64,000 bases of DNA from Eretmocerus hayati. Its lineage: Eukaryota > Arthropoda > Insecta > Hymenoptera > Aphelinidae. Under the pieces are notes generated by a model, which was given only the letters and a program-made list of their open reading frames with translations, did not search any database and had not been told where the DNA came from. Positions 12,839 through 25,418 of the stretch are shown one piece after another; within the stretch, counting starts at the first letter, position 1; the number at the start of each line of letters is the position of its first letter. Where the stretch lies: NCBI GenBank assembly GCA_029851415.1, contig CM056741.1, positions 165,093,685 to 165,157,684 of the forward strand. Reading direction: 5' to 3'. The translations under genes were made by a program, and so were the position numbers.

Positions 12839-14022
12839 TAAATAGATCAAATCGAATCGAACTTATGAGACAAAGGGCAAAACCTAGGGAGAATACTTAT
12901 TTCTGAAATTCTTTGCATCTGTTCGAGTTGTATGATATTGATAGACCTTATCAAAACTGTTATTTCTAGGGAATATCTCGTCTTACTCCGCGATGTTGAT
13001 TCTTCGTCAGACATCTTGGATCGTTCGCTAGTTGCAATCATCAGATAGACTTTCATGAGGATTTAGATTCAGACTATCGGTAGTGTAACTCGTGTGGTAC
13101 AACCCTTCCTGACTCTCAACAGTCAATCATGTATCTGTAAGATAAAGTTCCGCGATGACAATGGTAGGTGGAGCACATCCCCGAGGAGAGAAATTATCGA
13201 TGCTACAGAAATCTTACACTCATCAGTGGATATGTAAAAATCACGGATTCACCCGAAATTGATTTTCGAATTTCGTGACACTTGATTTCCACTTGAATTC
13301 AGAAAAAATTTTGATTATGACAATTAGAGTTAGGTATGATAGATTCGATGATTGTTGAGAAACTTGTTCAAACTAAGCGAAATGAAACGAAACCCTACAA
13401 CCAATTTTAGATTCAAAACTGGAACGAGTGCAATCATATTGCCCACTTTTGAGAACTTTCTTGGATTCCTTGTTACGGATGAAAAAATGAGGGAGTTGGA
13501 TTCTGTCAAAATATTTATGTATAGAAATATCACTAGGAAAACTTTGACTCTATGAAGAAAACATATTTCGTCTGTTAACACAAAAATCAAATTCCATACC
13601 GTTTCGTTCATTTCAATTAACTAATTTGAACCGTGTAATGGCAATCGTGAAAAGAAAATAGTACTAATGTGAACTAAAGCCGGTGTCTGTGCCGCAAAGC
13701 GGTTGCCATACGACAAATTGGAGGAGTCTGTTTAAACTGAAATTTACTACTGGCTATATAAACGCACTTGTTCACGGCTTCTCACTCGCTTGTGCGAGCT
13801 TCCTACCCGAGTTTAAGCCGCTCGACATCGTGAAACCTCTACTTTAACGAGACACTACTAGCGTCCTGTCTCTCCATTCCTATGCTGCCCTTTAAAGCAT
13901 GATATGCGTAAGAGATATTATTTTTGACGTCGAAGATACACACACATTTCATCGGACCGTTTCTCATAGCCGCAAGCATTGCATAAACGTTTGACAGTTT
14001 GTCTTCGTCATGTTTTTGTACA
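12839..14022. other. No gene recognised
   Basis: Anonymous DNA between two transposon relics. Opposing overlapping frames at 13330-13611 show no recognisable motif. Confidence 0.4.
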
Positions 14023-14024
14023 TA

Positions 14025-15488
14025 CAGTAAAACTCGGTTATAACAAGCTCGCTTATGACGAGAAAAAGGTTATTACGAGTGGATTTTCAAATTTTGGTTG
14101 AAAACTACACTAAGTCAATGGAATCAGCCTCGACTATAACGAACTCGGTTATCGCGAGACCTCGGTTATAACGAGCAAAAATTTTGCCGAAATTTAGATT
14201 TGAACCTCTGCTACAGCGAGCAGATACGATGTAAGCACCACGCGATGATGAATTTGAGAGCTTAGCATTAACTGTAAACATGTAGCATCATATTAATACC
14301 ATTACACCCGATACAAGCAACATACGCATTGATTTTTATTTTATTGAGGAAAATTAATGGGTCATCACGACCCAAATTGCATAATGAATTTCAAAGCTCG
14401 TTGCAAACATAATAGTCACTTTTACATCTACAAATGAATGGATATCTGGAATCCTAATAACACGAAATTAGAAATTACAACGATCAACTGAAGTCCACCA
14501 CCAGTTCTCAATTCCACGAATACTCATTCAATAATGTCACTAATGTCATCGTAACTAAAGCTGGAGACGAAACTTATCACTCAATGCTATGAGAGCACTT
14601 CCACCCATTGACAAGAACACATTTGATTTGATGACACGTATATTGTGATAAATCCGTTCTAGCCGTTGATGTTTCAGCCCGGCGTGTGGCATTTTTTTTC
14701 CTTATTTCTAGATATATCCACAAGTTCATGAACCTTATTAATGTACTTGATTATTTTTGGTTCATTAGGATGAAGTTTGCTGCAGCTGCAACTTTTGCAT
14801 GTATTCCCTCTGCTTTACAGTACGATCAGCAGAAATGATACTCAAAGATTTCACAACTTTGAACTTGTTCTTCAATATATGTATCGCTTCCCGAGCGCAA
14901 TTTAAGTTCACCAAGACAGGCCTTTTCTTATCGACATTATTTGTTTACAAACGTCTCTGAGAAAAAACGTCTTAATAGAAAGAATGCTTCTATGCCGAAA
15001 GGACAGAAGAGTAAGATCTACTGTGCGAGCAGTTCAACAATTTCAATCATTTTGAAGGTTTGAACAACTTCAATCTTGCTTATGAAAATACCTATTGATG
15101 ATGAGTTTTCTCACCACTATTAGAACTTGGAAAACATTGTTTATAAACATAATCTTTGAGCCAAGAAACAAACATTGATCACTCATTTCATGGAAGATAT
15201 AATCTTGTAGATCGCGATTAAGATATATGTGCGATGAAGTGCTCGATATTTTATTCCTTGAATCGGCTGTCCATTTTTTATTCATCTTTTCAAGTGTGAA
15301 TCTATATCTATGTGTACATCCAAGTAGTATTAGTATTCTCTCATAACTTTTTTCTTTTTGTGTGTATATCATTGATCGTCTACTTTTAAACTGAAACTTA
15401 ATTAAACGACATGTTTAATCAATTGACCACTTATTCACGTTAAAAATTTTGCCGGTCTTTTGGAGCTTGTCATAACCGAGTTCTACTG
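14025..15488. mobile_element. pogo/Tigger-like element relic (1.46 kb)
   Basis: The left terminus CAGTAAAACTCGGTTATAAC and the right terminus GTCATAACCGAGTTCTACTG are inverse with a few differences, and both are flanked by TA (14023-14024 and 15489-15490). CAGT(A/G)(A/G)AA...CGGTTATAACGAG termini with a TA duplication are typical of pogo/Tigger elements of the Tc1/mariner superfamily. Further CGGTTATAACGAG-like copies near 14140 and 14165 lie inside the left end. I recognise no surviving transposase frame, so this is decayed or non-autonomous. Confidence 0.75.
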
Positions 15489-15490
15489 TA

Positions 15491-17408
15491 TTTGAGCGTT
15501 GAAATCTTGTTGATCTTAATGTCTTTCCACACTGAATTGAATGAAAAGATCGTGAGTGAAATTATTAAATCTGTTTGCAAATGATTATGATTGTATGCAT
15601 GATAATTACGTCGGTAATCTAAACCACCTAGGTGTTCGAGCGAAAAAACGGGTGACTTTCAAACTTCTTATCGACTTTCAAAAAATTTTCTTACTATATC
15701 CATCTAGAGAATACTGCAAATTGACGGGAAGTGGATACAAAATATAGGTTGTATATCTTGGATTAACTTTCCCAGACCGAGGGGAAAATCGGAATCATAA
15801 AGTAGGATGCGAAATCCAGGTTTTCAAACCACGCAACTATTTTTATTTTCTGACAAGCTATGAGTGAAAATGGGTAATTCATGTAGAAAGTACGCGTTCA
15901 TGCTTTTGTACCATGGAATTCATCGAAATATAAATTTGTCTAATCAGTCAATCAGAAACTTCCCTCACGAAATTATAGAGTTTCACGTGCAACGTTCCTA
16001 AAGTTGAAGATATTTCAGAAAATATAAAAATTTGTACACGTGATCATCCATGTGCGAAAATCAGTTCAGTATTGTAACAACCATAAGTGGATTGGACAGA
16101 GTACAAACTGACAATACACAATTCATCTCAAATGGTCACTTTAGAAATCTTGAAGGGCTGTCGTAGAAATGCTAATTTAAAGCTTGAAATTTTTCGGGAT
16201 TTCTGAATGTGGGCGGACGAATTCTTTGAGTGCGCAAGTGACGGGAGCGTTATACTTCCCACGTATTCTCGCCTCTTGGTTCTGCACAGAACATCTTTTC
16301 CACTTCTCTCTTCAGAGCAGTACATACTCTTTTCTCCAAATACACGAGGTGCGAGAGCCAACAAGCTCTTTCGTCGCCGCGAAGCTTAATACTTGCAAAG
16401 CTTGTTGTATGCGGTTGGAAAGGAAAAAAGGAGAAAAAACATTCAGAAGTCCGAAATCTTGCCAGCAGATATTTTTACACTTGAGCGTTGTCATGAAGAA
16501 GGTATGAGAGCGTATATGGCACACCATTTCAATGATCATTATTTTACTTTTGAGAAAAATTCAATATACGTCTTTCTGTGAAAAGATCCATTGAATTGAT
16601 ACGGCACAGCTGTTTTGAATAAAATGTTTCGCGCGAGAGGAATAATTTTTAGCCACAGCAGAAATGAATGCGTACTCAAAATCATATATGTTGGAGCATG
16701 AGAGTAAGATATATGGGCCATGAATGTACTCAAGTATTTTTCTCCTCGGAGATCTTGAATCGCTGAATAAATTGTAAAGAATAAAATCATTTCAAAATCT
16801 TGGATGAAAAAGAATGTGAGAGATGAGCTGCAATCTGTTTTTGTTCTCACTTTTCACGTGTCATACTGTACAGCTATCCTCTTTCAGCATTTGAAAACTG
16901 ATTGCATACATTTTTCATTCACCAGGAGCGAGCGTGAATCTTATGGCACTTCCAGTATGTAGGCATTCTTTTCATAATTCATCATGCCCTACATAGGTAT
17001 ACTCAAAATTGTGAAAATTAATGGCAAAGTTTCGTGTAGTTTTTGAATGAGAGCAAAATGTGACTGTGAGGGAATTTCATATTGAATTGTTGTTTGAGCT
17101 CTACTACAAAATCAGTTTAAGATGTGAACGAAATCTGAGAAATTTTCAATGACTCAGATTATTGGAAAAAAGTATACCGCAGAGCTTGTTCATTACATGA
17201 TAACATTTCAATCCTCATACTGGGAAATGCCATTGGAAGGATACTATATTATTCCAAAGCACAGACAAATCAAGAACTGACGTGAAAAATGATTATCTTT
17301 GCAAAAATTGTGGAAAATCATTGATCCCTATGTTATTGACAAAATCAAACAATTCATATCGTTTCCGAGCTTTGAGTTCTGATTAGTTTGAAGAATACAC
17401 CACTTTAA
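15491..17408. other. No gene recognised
   Basis: Anonymous DNA. Short frames overlap on opposite strands around 16130-16580, with no recognisable motif. Confidence 0.4.
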
Positions 17409-17410
17409 TA

Positions 17411-19091
17411 CAGTAAAATTCGGTTATAACTGTTGAAGTTCTTCCATTATAGTATATGTACACGTATAGTGTGTGTGAATATGATGCCCAAGTGTGCATA
17501 TGTGTGAATATGCGCGCCCGCGTCTCGTTGCCGAATTCGCCGTCACGGGATCTTCAGTTCCCGGCGAGCAGCCGTCACGGTATAAGCTTTCGCTGACGTA
17601 GTCTAGCTAGAATAGCCGCTTCCCATTTACCAATTCACTCGTGTACTATTTTCTCATGTATGACGAGTCTCGCGACTAATAAAGTATCATTACAGTTGAT
17701 CTACGTGTCATTACCACAATCAATAACACCTAAATCTAAAAATAACGACTCCGGCTATAACGGACAAAAAATTGGCTAAATTTTGAGTTCCGACATCGTT
17801 AGTAACGAGATCCCCCACGTCATCCATACGCCCAAGTATGTAAAAATGCAAGATATGCAACGAAACACAGTACGGTTCTAGCACTTGAAAATCGTCTACG
17901 ATGAATGTCAATGTTGAAATCATCAGAGTGAGTGAGCGAGGTCAGAAAAATTCTGAGATCTATGAAAATTTATTATTACTGCTTCAATATTTCTCACCAC
18001 CTTGAATAACAAAAATGAAATCTTGAATGATTATGAAGCCGATAATCTGGAAAAGTTGTGATCAAAAGATTATTCTGAAGGCATCATTTGTGTGCTCGCG
18101 CGTTCGCGAGTATCGCGCAGGGAGATGAATGAATTAATCACAATTGAAAACACTAGATTTCATTTAACTTTTTAATAAAATAGAAAAAATTATGTTGACC
18201 GGAGAAACGTAAAAATTGGTTAGGTTAGACGTTGTTGTGCTCGCTTCAACAGCCTGACCGAATCTGACTAACGATTTACATGTTTTCGTTTTCTTGACAA
18301 CGCGTTGCTAGCGAAATTGGTTATAGTTGAATATACTTTCACTGGTGGCCAATTGCCCACAGACACACTGTCTGCGACAAGGGCCTCTCATGCACGAGAG
18401 GCGAAAGGTAGCCACGGATTAAAAACCCGTGCTACGGCCGGGGACACCGGGACTACGTCCCTCACGTCCTAGCGAGAGTAATCCAAGGAAAAGTCATTCG
18501 AATAAATGAAAGATTTTACAGAACTTAAGATTTGAAGCGAACACGTAATTACAATTTTACAATTACAATTTTATAATTACAATTACAGCTTTCATTGTAC
18601 GTAGTGTATACACAATGATTAAATTCGTGAATTTCATTTTTTGTTCTCAAAATCTAAATATTCAAATTGAGAATTCTACATATTTTTAATAAACTAAAAA
18701 TGAAATTCCAACTTGCGATAACATAAATATTTCATTTCAATAATTTGAACCATTAGAATGAGAAATTGAACTTTGGAAATTTCTTCTAGTTAGAAATTCA
18801 ATTACGCCGAAAATAGTTGCTAAAATGAATACTAAAATGATCGGGAACAATTTGATTGGTTCAAATCACAATGATCATGGAATATCTCAATGAATATAGA
18901 AGCTGCGAAATTCGGTAAAGAGCTGGGGATCTGATTATTCCCCAATTGCATGCCTTTGGCTACGTAATTTTTCACTAGTGCTATTTTATATGGTTCACCC
19001 TATTCTTTCCTAGCTTTTTATAAATCTGTTAATCATTCCCAGTCCATACGGAAGTCCGGCTATGACGAAGAAATTTAGCTAGATTCCACTG
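17411..19091. mobile_element. pogo/Tigger-like element relic (1.68 kb)
   Basis: The left end CAGTAAAATTCGGTTATAAC, preceded by TA (17409-17410), resembles the left end of the 14025 element. The right end, GGCTATGACGAAGAAATTTA through TTCCACTG, is followed by TA (19092-19093). An internal CCGGCTATAACGGACAAAAA near 17749 matches the inverse of the right end, so the left end may be partly duplicated or rearranged. The interior carries a GC-rich group of hairpins at 18345-18475 and a short AT-only simple repeat near 18545-18590. The pairing of these two ends as one element is probable but not certain. Confidence 0.5.
18345..18475. other. GC-rich cluster of consecutive hairpins
   Basis: In about 130 bp several stems follow one another: CAGACA/TGTCTG (18360-18374, 3-nt loop), GCCTCTC/GAGAGGC (18383-18402, 6-nt loop), GTAGC-ACGG/CCGTGCTAC (18408-18435, 9 pairs with one bulged C), CCGG/CCGG (18438-18450), and an alternative GGGAC/GTCCC (18449-18461). 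The surroundings are AT-rich. Such packing suggests a structured RNA or a protein-binding DNA, but I cannot match it to a known ribozyme or ncRNA class. Confidence 0.45.
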
Positions 19092-19270
19092 TATTATGGT
19101 AATTTCTCGTACGAGTATCTTAGTGAGTTTGAGATACGACTCATGAAAAAGGAGTAGCAAGGAGAGCGATTCACTCACACACATTTCAACAGAATTGCCG
19201 AAGATCGAAAGTGACAGTAAAACCTCCCAAAAATTTCAGCATATCAAATTCTGATGATCCATAGTTTACA

Positions 19271-19274
19271 TTAA
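19271..19274. repeat. TTAA target site, left
   Basis: TTAA abuts TCCTTAGTTACCTAGG and is matched by TTAA at 20453-20456. Confidence 0.6.
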
Positions 19275-20452
19275 TCCTTAGTTACCTAGGTAGGATTAAC
19301 TTACACTCCGACCTAGGTGGTAGCTAAATGGCACACTTCACGAAAATCGCTTTATTTCCGCAGTTTTCTTGTGGAATACCACGAATGAAAATTACTTTTA
19401 TATGCTTGCACCATTCCAGAATCAATATGAATTTCTTCCCCAACGTTTGGAGTACACATCAAACTTTTTCAAAAAATTCCAGAAGATGTCATCTTTTTGC
19501 CTCTTTCCTCACGGAAAAAAATAGTTTGTTGGTCCAACAAACTAGTTTGTTGTACCAACAAATACAAACTGGCAAAACAAACACCTGTTTGTAAAGTTTG
19601 TATTTGTTGAATTTACAAACTAAGTTTGTAAAGTGTTTGTAAAGATTGGATTTCACAAACTCAAAAATTATTTTGCGGATTTCCGTACTCGCGGTAAAAC
19701 TTTCCGAAGCATACCACCCGCGGATACGTTGGTATTCGCGGATTTCCGTACTCACGGTAAATTTTTTCGGGCCATATTTTCCGCGGCATACGGCGCTTGA
19801 CCGACGTATTATCATATTATACATTTGTGAACTTCAACTCGATGAGGTACCGTGCGATGAAAAGTGTTGAAAAATCTCTCATTGTGAACTAGGTTCATCG
19901 ATAATTGCCGCGAGTACCAGTATAAATCTGCACTTGGGTAACGGAGAACACACATCTGTTAGTTTACAAATTAGTAGTTTGTAAATCTTACAAACTAGTT
20001 TGTAAGCCTAACAAATTAGTTTGTTAATCCAACAAATACAAATTTTACAAACAGACGTTTGTGAATCTAACGAACTATTTTTTTCCGTGATAGGTTAAGC
20101 TGATGAAGAATTTTTCAAATTCTCAAAAAACTATATCAATTATGGCTCAGGTCGCTCTGCGAGTCATTTTTTTATTATAAATAGACTTCAAAGAAGCTAT
20201 TGTCATTTGATTTGAAAGAATATTGTCCAAAATAAAAATTTTGACTTCTGGCGGTGATAGATTTTAGGTACTCATTTTGGAGATATTTTCAAAAAAATAT
20301 TTTTTTCATATTTTGAATTTGGTCCATTCGAGAGATAATACCAAAATATGAAATTACATGTAGGTCCCAGATCCCCAAAAAATGAATTCCGACTTTGAGA
20401 CGCGATCAAAATTTTGCGTGTGCCAAAAGTCTACCACCTAGGTAATTAAGGG
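19275..20452. mobile_element. TTAA-flanked, piggyBac-like non-autonomous element
   Basis: The left terminus TCCTTAGTTACCTAGGT and the inverse of the right terminus, CCCTTAATTACCTAGGT, match at all but two bases. Both sit against TTAA. Farther in, TGGTAGCTAAATGGCACAC (left) matches the inverse of GTGTGCCAAAAGTCTACCA (right), but the left arm has an extra ~25 bp bounded by a repeated CCTAGGT. CCC-starting ends plus TTAA fit the piggyBac superfamily. The element was itself interrupted at 19510-20089. No transposase frame is visible. Confidence 0.65.
19510..20089. mobile_element. Nested inverted-repeat element with CACGGAAAAAAA ends
   Basis: The ends are CACGGAAAAAAATAGTTTGTT and the inverse, AACTATTTTTTTCCGTG. 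Next to both ends are multiple copies of the octamer-like motif AACAAACTAGTTTGTT/ACAAACTAGTTTGTAA. The middle repeats GCGGATTTCCGTACTC(G/A)CGGTAAA twice, at about 19674 and 19738. It lies wholly within the 19275-20452 element, so it inserted later. Superfamily not assigned. Confidence 0.7.
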
Positions 20453-20456
20453 TTAA
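20453..20456. repeat. TTAA target site, right
   Basis: TTAA follows CCTAGGTAATTAAGG. Confidence 0.6.
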
Positions 20457-21244
20457 CAATTTTTGTATTATTCAAAATTTCTTGAAGCCCTGAATCAGTC
20501 GTCTGAGAATTTTACTCTCACACGAATCATAAATACATCAACGCGGAGCCACTCCCATGCCAAGCACTTGCGGTTCGAACCCTTTCTCTCGCTTAATTTA
20601 CTTCAGTCCTCGATGCCTTGCTACACGACTTGTGCATTAACATTCAACGTGTGACAAGTAGGACGTAATGAGAATTCCTGTGCTTCATCATCGGAGAAAG
20701 CTCACTGTACTTTTATGCTCTCGCTCTTACATTTGTAATCCATTATGTGCAAAAAAAATATGTCGTTAGAATCCTTGAAAAGGATACCCATATAAGTCTT
20801 TTTAGAATGATATTCACGTAGCTCACCATTAAATATCATATTCAAGACCCCAAATATGGTACATATATATATGACATACTCCAAGAAACGTCGATCCTTG
20901 TTTGGTGCACGAACATCATAGCCTCAGAAGTAATATCTCATGGAAACATTCAAAATGCAATTCCTCGATTGTACAGTTGATATTTATTATCGAAATGAGG
21001 TGAGAATACTTGATCATCAAATGACGGGGAATTTCACATGAAAAAATTGGTTGAATGCATTTTTGTTTCTCTGCCGAGAGACTATAGGTGATCATTTTCT
21101 TGAATGGCATGATTTACATTAAAAACTGAAATAAAAAAACATAAAAATGAGAAAAAGTTCAACATTTTTCAGCTCTAGTTAACCCGTCCACTGCGATTGG
21201 CCCCACGGGTGGGTGACTAATCCGCTAATAATCAAACGATTCTT
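20457..21244. other. No gene; possible lone TTAA-type terminus
   Basis: Mostly anonymous. At 21178 the sequence TTAACCCGTCCACTGCG followed by GGCCCCACGGGTGGG looks like one end of a piggyBac-like element, but I found no matching right end. Confidence 0.3.
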
Positions 21245-22026
21245 AGCATATTTATTTATTTATTATATAAATGTCCGGTCAATAGACCTTTTACAATCCT
21301 TAATGATCTAGGGCGCTGATGTAGGTGTCAACATTAAATTCATGTTCAAAACAAAAAATCAATAATCACTGTTTTGCTCCAGGTATGGCAAGAGCCACCT
21401 TATTTACAGTCAAAACAAATTCAGAACCAAAATCAACAAGAATCATAACTATTCGAAGAAAAAATAATAACTGACATCTGTAGATAGACTTACTCTAAGT
21501 CATAAACTCTTTTCAATTCCCTCCATAATTTTATAATTTGCACCTAATCAATGAAGAAGACAGTCTTCTGAGTTCATTCAAACTTAAGAATAATATTCTT
21601 TGCTACTTTCTTGAATTGCGCAATGGAACCACTATAGAAGTCAAGTGTTGCCTTGTTTTCATTCGCTAACACCATACACCTGTTCAAGGGAGATTTTGTA
21701 GACCAAGACTCCACTTTGTATGAGATTTTAAACGGGTCCATATTGTTTCGAAGTCTTATATCCGGCACTCTGATGTTAATACGTTCAAGAAGCTCAGGGG
21801 CATCAGTATAATGTCTCAAACTTTTAAACAGCAACAACATATCTTGATATTTAACAGAAGATTCTAAACTACTGATTCTACACTTAGTTGCTATTTGTGA
21901 ATAGTCGTGGGAAAAGCGGTCCATTGGGCCTTCAGTGAAAAATGAGACGAAACGAAGGAATTTATGTTGCACTGATTCAAGTTCTTTTATCAGCCCTTTT
22001 GCTGATGGATACCACACAGCATATTA
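21245..22026 (-). mobile_element. 5'-truncated non-LTR retrotransposon (LINE), 3' end only
   Basis: On the minus strand a LINE coding tail is followed by a short 3' untranslated region that ends in an A-rich ATAAATAAATAAATATGC tail (plus strand 21248-21267). The 5' edge is abrupt near 22026, as expected from incomplete reverse transcription. No target-site duplication was identified. Confidence 0.7.
21574..22026 (-). pseudogene. C-terminal tail of LINE reverse transcriptase polyprotein
   Basis: The frame reads through YAVWYPSAKGLIKELESVQHKFLRF near its start. This matches the well-known post-RT segment of jockey-type LINEs (a W-S/P-P motif, then an LE-x-VQ-x-x-F-x-R-F helix). The rest, about 147 codons from the first Met, carries the usual short tail with LNR and a Lys-rich end. 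The RT catalytic core lies upstream in a full element and is missing here. There is no RNase H domain. It would have served retrotransposition and is not a host gene. Family assignment is from motif memory; the jockey-like clade is probable. Confidence 0.7.
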
Positions 22027-22659
22027 GTCACCCTGAATTTAAAACATTTTATAACGTATCTTAGCCCATTTGAAAGACCTACAAACGGAGCTCAATCACG
22101 TTGGGAATTATCGAACCTCACTCGAGTAAGCTCATATGTACGCGAGGAAAAAAGTTTCAGCGAGATAAAAAAAAGCGTGAGTCTCGATCACAGTCTCTGT
22201 TCTGTCGTATGTGTACTGTCATATACTGTAAAACTCTTGACACTGACGGTAAAGGAAAATATGATCAGACTGAATCTATCACTTCTCGTCTTGGAAAGAT
22301 TTGAAGAACGTCAATGAATCGATGCTCAGTAAAGAATATGAGTTGGAGCGCGCCAAAAAAGTGGTCGCAATATTTGTATACCTGGAGAAGATCTTGAAGC
22401 GCAAGTCCTTCTAGAGGCCGAGTACGTTGATCTGACTCGTTCGAATATACTGATCATTTTCATGATCATTCTTCACATTAGAGGAAAAATGTCGGGCCAC
22501 ACCGGTGGGGGCCCCACAGATGAATCTCGAATTTTCGCATAAAGTTATTACAAATCTTAGGAAAGAATCATCTTAATAAATTTCAAACATAGCCCATCGA
22601 GGAGATGGGAATCTAAACCCACTGACGCGTAAATCAAAATAAGATTCTCGTAAACGTTT
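22027..22659. other. No gene recognised
   Basis: Anonymous DNA. GCCACACCGGTGGGGGCCCC at about 22497 is a GC-rich near-palindrome like the one at 7902. Confidence 0.35.
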
Positions 22660-22975
22660 ATTTTTATTTTTATTTTTTATTTAAAGCATATGAGTCCATA
22701 GAGGACTATTCAGCTATACATAATTGATGATACATATTATTATACCTTAATTAGACTAATTTTCCACAAGATTTCAAGAATTGAACAATGTGTTGACACG
22801 CTCTAACATTTGGAGAAGCAATAAGATCCTCAATTTGCAATGGTAGATGGAGATTCATACTTCGTAATTTTCTAACTAAATTCAGTCTCTCATTATTGTA
22901 CAGATTGCACTGCCAGACTACATGATTGAGATCTTCATCGTATTCGTCACAGGGACATCTCGAGTTTTTTATTCG
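22660..22975 (-). pseudogene. LINE C-terminal CCHC segment and 3' end
   Basis: On the minus strand an uninterrupted frame begins RIKNSRCPCDEYDEDLNHV, continues WQCNLYNNERLNLVRKL, and stops at 22751-22753. The spacing Cys-x-Cys, about nine residues, His, four residues, Cys is the zinc-knuckle-like C-terminus that follows RNase H in I- and jockey-related LINEs. After the stop come about 90 bases of untranslated sequence ending in AAATAAAAAATAAAAATAAA (plus strand 22660-22683), a typical tail. A stop codon lies just upstream of the frame, so everything 5' is missing here. It could be the displaced 3' end of the LINE at 25815-27400, whose frame breaks off at the corresponding point. Confidence 0.75.
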
Positions 22976-23170
22976 CTTTTATTGCACTCGGGCGCGCGGA
23001 GACAAGATTTCTGTCGGGGAACTTTGTGTGAGGCGTGTCATTGACACACTTTGGTATAGTTGTGTTGGTGTCGAGGCTCTGAATGCTCTGATGCGCGATT
23101 TAACATTGTGTAAACGCAAACGCGGCTTTGTGCGCAGGATCGAGGGGAGAGCATAAGCATAATTAGCATT
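22976..23170. other. Short unassigned spacer
   Basis: G+C-richer than its flanks. No recognisable motif. Confidence 0.3.
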
Positions 23171-24054
23171 TACCCGATCGGAAACTTGAACAGGGCTCGG
23201 ATCCGGCACCCTATCCGGGTAGCCCTATCTCCTGCAGGGACCCTGTCCGGATTTCGGGGGTCTGGGCACCCATTTTTGATCAGCTCCCTATCCGGACCGA
23301 TCCGGCTACCCGGACTTAGGGCTATCCGATCCGTTGCCCTAGCAGTGCCCTATGTATTTTTCTAATGAAACAATTTTTTTTATTTTTTCGATAACTCTCA
23401 TTATTTGACACAATATCAACGAAAGATTGAAAACAACTACTCAAGCATTCTGATTTAAAAACGTGTTATCGAGTATGTCATCGTTAAGCATCAATTGATT
23501 CTCATAGCGTCGGAAATAGGAAAGTTTGTCAAATTTTTTTGTTTTTCATTCCAAAACAAAGAAAAGATTGGATTATGTGCTGCTGATGACTTAGTCCGTT
23601 AACCCATACAACTCGTGCTCAGCAAATAATATATTCAGAAGGATATTCATTTCACACACATAACTCCTAACCTCTATTCATGAGCAAATACATAACTTGT
23701 AAGATTTTTGCATTGAAGTATCTTGTTGAACGGTCCCAAAGTTGAATTCAGTCATGTTTCGTCATTCCTTTCGCATGTAATTAGTGACTTCTATTGATAG
23801 CATTGATACAACTGTATTGAGAAATTTAAAGGAGGCGGTCATTTTCTCTTTAGGGCGATTGTAGGGCGCTGATAGGGCGATGCATCGGGTAGTCCTAAGT
23901 CCGGGTAGCCGGATCGGGCCGGATAGGGCGGCGGATCAAGAACGGGTGCCCAACCCTATCACACCCACACCAAATTGTAGGGCGACCCCTGCCAGATCCG
24001 GATAGGGCGCCGGATCCGTGGTCGGGATGCCCCTACAAAATTTCCGATCGGGTA
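23171..24054. mobile_element. Inverted-repeat element with TACCCGATCGGAAA ends
   Basis: The left end TACCCGATCGGAAA is exactly inverse to the right end TTTCCGATCGGGTA. The first and last ~170 bp carry many copies of CCCTATCCGG or its complement CCGGATAGGG (for example 23211, 23281 and 24000). The ~0.5 kb middle is AT-rich. No duplication or transposase is seen, so the superfamily is unknown. Confidence 0.7.
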
Positions 24055-25418
24055 GAGAACAGGGTATATATAGAAAGAGACAGATGAGCTGATGAGCTCA
24101 GCAGTGAGCAGAGCACATATATAGCACATTAGCCGATCAGCCGGAGATGCTGAGAGATCCTCGCTATCTCTCTAATTTGCGCATGATGAGTACGTAATAG
24201 TACTTCAATAAATGATCATCAGTGATTACTGTGATTACGGTATAAAGGGCCATAAAGCAATGCTCTCGCCCGCCGGCCTGCGAAAATCACATACCCATAA
24301 CCTCTACGATTCTTCAACCGCGTTATGTGATGCTGTTGCAGATTGCAGCTCAGTGCAGATATTTTGTGTTATGAAGTGATTTCATTAATGTGTTTCAGTT
24401 CTTGATCTATCCTGCGATGAATCTCATCTTCATCAATTTGTAGATAAATTTGTGAACAGTGTCAAAGCAATTGAGAAGAGTATTAGAAACAAATGTTCAG
24501 ACCAGTAGAATTACTGACAGGTGATTGATGGTTCTATATTTTGTCATATAGCTGTGAGGAGCTAAATTTTCTAGTACGCAATCAAGTTTTGTATACAGTG
24601 GAAAAATCAAGCGATAGTTTTGATCAAGTGCTAAAAGAGTGATGAATTGTATTTCATGAGACACTGTGTGTCACTTGATTAGTACCTGACATCAATCTCT
24701 CTCCTAAATGTTAATTAAGTATGCCATTGTTCAGAACTCCAGATTAGTGATCGAATAGACCATTTATGTTGTGAACAGTTGCAATAGTTCCATGCGTATC
24801 AAGTGCTGGTTCGTTTACACTCCTGAGGATGCTTTCTACCATTGACACATCCATTACAAAAATTTAGCAGTCATTTTCAATTAAATTCCACCACTCCAAT
24901 GCTTTCTGTGTAGATGTTTACAATTCTGCAACACTAATACCAAAGTATTAGTGCGGTATCAGCAGGCATAGAGGGCTCAAGGATTATTCAGTTTCTTACA
25001 AGTATGAAGCATCGCTCGACTGATTGGAATTAGCAGATATCCCTATTCATGATTGAGCTCTGACTTGTAAAATATTATGGAATATTAATTGATAGAGATA
25101 TACTGATGTTGTCAATAATCTATATACAGCCTCCTGAATTTGATTTGCCAATAACTTGGCATTCATTACAAAGTTACCGGTTTGCTGTCCATGACAAGAA
25201 GCATAATTTGGGATCAACCGTGGCTGATCGCTCTACTCCTTACTGATCCATTTGTACTCTACAGCCCTTCTTATCCCAATACTTATGCAGGAATGAACAC
25301 ATCTCTTCATTATAATCAGCCAGAGAAATCTCAAAGATTATCCAAAGCTTTTGCCTGATATTAAATTTTTGGAATCATGGTCCATTTTAAATGATTAGAT
25401 ATGAACTAAAAATATGAA
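24055..25418. other. No gene recognised
   Basis: Anonymous AT-rich DNA without recognisable coding frames. Confidence 0.4.

Noticed and set aside
18345..18475. tRNA or known ribozyme at the hairpin cluster
   Set aside because: I could not find the tRNA A and B box arrangement, nor the conserved core of hammerhead, HDV-like or twister ribozymes. It is left as an unexplained structure.
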